A stretch of DNA of 64,000 nt, from assembly GCA_035712365.1 (NCBI GenBank), contig DASTAW010000027.1:62001-126000 (forward strand). The letters run 5' to 3'. Positions within the stretch are counted from its first letter, which is position 1. The number at the start of each line of letters is the position of its first letter. Both the position numbers and the translations under genes were made by a program. Of this stretch, positions 61,447 to 64,000 are shown in pieces. Below the pieces are notes generated by a model. That model did not search any database. It saw only the letters and a list, made by a program, of their open reading frames with translations, and was not told where the DNA came from. Source of the DNA: Terriglobia bacterium (lineage in GTDB: Bacteria > Acidobacteriota > Terriglobia > UBA7540).

Positions 61447-64000
61447 ATGGCCGCCATTCAATCCTTACTCCATACGATTCTCGAGCATCCCGGCTTCCGG
61501 GCGGCGCAGGCAAGCGCACAGGTGGAGGCCGCACGGCCCGGAGGCGGAGTTTCGATTTCGGGACTGACCCGCCCGGCCAAAGGAATCGCGGCCGCCCTCC
61601 TGGCTCACCAACTGGCCCGACCCGCCGTCATTCTCACCGCCGACAACGATGCTGCCGAGGCACTGGCTCGGACGGCTTCCACAGTGCTCGATTGGCTGGA
61701 ACCCGGCGCGGGCGAGGCGGCCGTTTCCCTTCCCGCCTTCGACTGTTCCCCCTATGAGGCGCGCTCGCCGCACCCGGACATTCTTGAACGCCGAGCCGCG
61801 GCTCTTTGGCGAGTCGCCCGCGGCGAGGTCCGCGTTATCGCGGCGCCGCTATCCGCCGCTATGATGCGATACCGCCCTAACGCTTTTCACCGCTCACTCG
61901 CTCTCCGGCTGAAAACCTCCGACGAGCTTGCTCCGGAAGACCTTGCTGAACACCTGTTGACAGTCGGTTACGAACCGTCAGAACCTGTATCCACGGTAGG
62001 CCAGTTCTCGGTGCGTGGCGGCATCGTTGACCTCTTCCCGCCGGAGGCGGAATGGCCCGTCAGGATCGAGTTTTTTGGCGATTCGATCGAGTCCATGCGG
62101 CAGTTTGATCCGGCAAGCCAGCGGTCAAGGAAAAGCGTCGCTGAAATTCTGGCCCTTCCCCTCACCGAAGCTGCCCCGCCTTCAAATTTCTTCGCCCGGC
62201 TGGTTGATGTATTGGCAAAGCGAAACCCGGATGGCCGCGAGGCGCGCCTCGCACCGGGTTGGTCCGATACCTTCTCGGGGCCTTTCCCCGGCTGGGAATT
62301 CTACGTGCCGCTTGTCGAGCCGCATTCCGGGACGCTGTTTTCACTCCTTGGGCATCCGCTCGTTATTTGGGACGAGCGCGCCGAGCGCCAGGCGCAGTCT
62401 GCGGAATTTCTGGAAAACCTGCAAAGTGGTTTCGATGCTGTCCGGGACGTTTCTCCTCAGCCGCCGCGGCCAGATGAAATCTTCCTGACGAGCGAGGAAT
62501 TTCAGTCGTCGCTTGAAGGCCTTCAATCCGTTTACCTTAGCGAGCTCGAGATTGAAGGGTCCGGTGAGCCGTCGGTATCTCCTGCCGTCCCTGCGGAAAC
62601 GAGCCGGCGATTCTTTCTAAACACCCAGCCACTGCCCAAATTTCAGGGCTCGCTCAAAATGATGGCCGAACAGCTTCGCAGCCAGATCGACAGCGGTGAA
62701 AGCATGCTTCTGGCCGTCCCAACCTCGGCAAAGGCCGACCGCCTCCGCGAGATTTTTTCTGATTATGAAATCCCTTATGAAAATGTGGGCTGGCCGAGCG
62801 CGCGCCGGAAATCCGGTCAGAAAGAGATCGCCCCTGCCAATCCCGCCTCATCGGGCCGCGCTTTGCTGATCGCCAGAGGCGAAATCGAGGCTGGAGTTGC
62901 TTTCCCCGATCTTCACCTTCTGCTGCTTTCTGAGCGCGACGTTCTGGGCGACTTTGCCTGGGGCGCAGCGCGCCGTCGGGAGGGTGCGGCTTCAAGTTTT
63001 CTCTCGGACCTCAGTGATCTGAAGGTGGGCGATTACGTTGTCCATGTAGACCACGGCATCGGCGTTTACCAGGGGCTCAAGCAGCTTCCCGTCGGCGGCG
63101 CAAGCCGCGACTTTATGCTGCTCACTTATCAGGATGATGCGCGGCTGTACGTCCCGCTGGAGCGGCTCGATCTCGTGGAAAAGTACCGCTCCAGCGGCGA
63201 CGGGGTCAAGCCCAGCCTGGACCGCCTCGGCGGGACCTCCTGGCAGCGTACCAAGAAACGGGTGCAGCGCGCCCTGCGCGATATGGCGGAAGAGCTCCTC
63301 AGGCTTTACGCCGAGAGAAAGATGCGTGGCGGCACAGCCGTCGCGCCGGACAACAACTGGCAGAAGGAATTTGAAGACTCCTTCCCGTTTGAAGAGACGC
63401 CCGACCAGTTGACTGCCATCGCCGACATCAAGCGTGACCTGGAATCTCCCGAGCCCATGGACCGCCTCCTCTGCGGCGACGTGGGCTACGGCAAGACCGA
63501 GCTTGCTATGCGCGCGGCGTTCAAGGTGGTCCAGGAAAGCCGCCAGGTTGCGGTGCTTGCGCCCACGACTGTTCTGGCCTTCCAGCACTACACCACCTTT
63601 TGCAAGCGCATGGCGCACTTTCCCGTGCGCGTTGAAATGCTCAGCCGCTTCCGTTCTGCGGCGGAGATCAAGAAAACGGTTACGGATATTGAAGCCGGCA
63701 AGGTTGACATCGTGATCGGTACCCACCGCATGTTGTCAAAGGATGTGCAATTCCAGGATCTGGGACTGATGGTCGTGGACGAAGAACAGCGGTTCGGCGT
63801 GGCCGCCAAGGAGCGATTGAAAAAGCTGAAGGCCAACGTCGATGTGCTCACCATGTCCGCCACGCCCATTCCACGCACGCTGCACATGGCGCTCGGCGGT
63901 CTGCGCGACCTCTCGGTGATTGAGAGCCCGCCGCGGGGGCGCCTGGCCATTCAGACCACCGTAGCCACATTCCACGACGGCCTCATCCAGTCTGCCATCC
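61447..64000 (+). CDS. mfd: Transcription-repair coupling factor (C-terminus cut by window edge)
   Basis: An open frame from ATG 61447 to the window end (851 codons), starting MAAIQSLLHTILEHPGF. The UvrB-like N-terminal module has LPAFDCSPYEARSPHPDILERR and VRGGIVDLFPPEAEWPVRIEFFGD. The RNA polymerase interaction domain has VGDYVVHVDHGIGVYQGL and LLTYQDDARLYVPLERLDLVEKY. The superfamily 2 translocase has LLCGDVGYGKTELAMRAAFK (Walker A), GTHRMLS, VVDEEQRFGV and TMSATPIPRTLHMAL. Mfd removes stalled RNA polymerase and recruits UvrA. Usual members have 1100-1200 residues, so about a quarter is missing. Confidence 0.96.
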   Translation, partial: MAAIQSLLHTILEHPGFRAAQASAQVEAARPGGGVSISGLTRPAKGIAAALLAHQLARPAVILTADNDAAEALARTASTVLDWLEPGAGEAAVSLPAFDCSPYEARSPHPDILERRAAALWRVARGEVRVIAAPLSAAMMRYRPNAFHRSLALRLKTSDELAPEDLAEHLLTVGYEPSEPVSTVGQFSVRGGIVDLFPPEAEWPVRIEFFGDSIESMRQFDPASQRSRKSVAEILALPLTEAAPPSNFFARLVDVLAKRNPDGREARLAPGWSDTFSGPFPGWEFYVPLVEPHSGTLFSLLGHPLVIWDERAERQAQSAEFLENLQSGFDAVRDVSPQPPRPDEIFLTSEEFQSSLEGLQSVYLSELEIEGSGEPSVSPAVPAETSRRFFLNTQPLPKFQGSLKMMAEQLRSQIDSGESMLLAVPTSAKADRLREIFSDYEIPYENVGWPSARRKSGQKEIAPANPASSGRALLIARGEIEAGVAFPDLHLLLLSERDVLGDFAWGAARRREGAASSFLSDLSDLKVGDYVVHVDHGIGVYQGLKQLPVGGASRDFMLLTYQDDARLYVPLERLDLVEKYRSSGDGVKPSLDRLGGTSWQRTKKRVQRALRDMAEELLRLYAERKMRGGTAVAPDNNWQKEFEDSFPFEETPDQLTAIADIKRDLESPEPMDRLLCGDVGYGKTELAMRAAFKVVQESRQVAVLAPTTVLAFQHYTTFCKRMAHFPVRVEMLSRFRSAAEIKKTVTDIEAGKVDIVIGTHRMLSKDVQFQDLGLMVVDEEQRFGVAAKERLKKLKANVDVLTMSATPIPRTLHMALGGLRDLSVIESPPRGRLAIQTTVATFHDGLIQSAI

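Noticed and set aside
1-64000. CRISPR array, integrase, transposase, tRNA or rRNA
   Set aside because: No regularly spaced identical repeats with unique spacers, no recombinase or DDE motifs in any frame, and no tRNA-like cloverleaf or rRNA signature were noticed in the intergenic spaces.

Overview
The window is a gene-dense, high-GC stretch of a Gram-negative bacterial chromosome, most likely from an Acidobacteriota (Terriglobia-like) genome. The clearest marker is a PadR regulator next to an 887-residue permease of the acidobacterial duplicated orphan permease (ADOP) type. BshC (bacillithiol), a stand-alone heptose-phosphate adenylyltransferase, a PagL-like lipid A deacylase and a Tad/Flp pilus locus fit this. 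No rRNA, tRNA, CRISPR array, integrase or transposase was seen. The assignment is inference from gene content, not from a marker-gene comparison.

Region 1 (1-9.4 kb, all minus): acyl-CoA dehydrogenase, MeaB GTPase, methylmalonyl-CoA epimerase, metallo-beta-lactamase-fold hydrolase, methylthioadenosine phosphorylase, PfkB kinase, GT-C type membrane protein, DapF and an amino-acid permease cut by the window edge. Several junctions overlap or nearly touch, so much of it is probably co-transcribed. Region 2 (9.4-22.4 kb): one plus-strand TPR protein, then a long minus-strand run lepB > carA > coiled-coil protein > membrane protein > carB > DapA-family lyase > bshC > YjbQ > hemW > threonine aldolase. 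Two unrelated unknown genes sit between carA and carB and are translationally coupled to them. Region 3 (22.4-27.3 kb): glycosyltransferase and PagL-like protein (plus), facing the heat-shock operon hrcA-grpE-dnaJ (minus).

Region 4 (27.2-32.2 kb) is the least ordinary DNA: a T-rich tandem repeat of about 65 bp, dispersed palindromes, one intact PadR-ADOP pair, and two broken copies of the ADOP 5' end with its leader, one on each side of the intact pair.

Region 5 (32.2-58.3 kb, all plus) reads as a surface-pilus and glycan island. It contains an NtrC-type sigma-54 activator with a degenerate receiver domain, a terpene-cyclase-fold protein overlapping a DUF362 protein, three TadE/TadG-like pseudopilins, a polyprenyl-phosphate-type glycosyltransferase, three tandem paralogous GT-C-like membrane proteins, a methyltransferase and another GT-C-like protein. 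The Flp pilin and the core Tad machine follow (cpaA, cpaB, cpaC, cpaE, cpaF, tadB, tadC), then a tiny membrane peptide, a DUF192 protein, a small anchored protein and a winged-helix AAA+ ATPase. Three sequences matching the -24/-12 sigma-54 promoter pattern lie before the first pseudopilin, the glycosyltransferase and the flp gene, which suggests the neighbouring activator controls pilus and surface-sugar genes together.

Region 6 (58.3-64 kb): hemL and a geranylgeranyl-reductase-family flavoprotein (minus), then heptose-phosphate adenylyltransferase and mfd (plus, cut by the window end).
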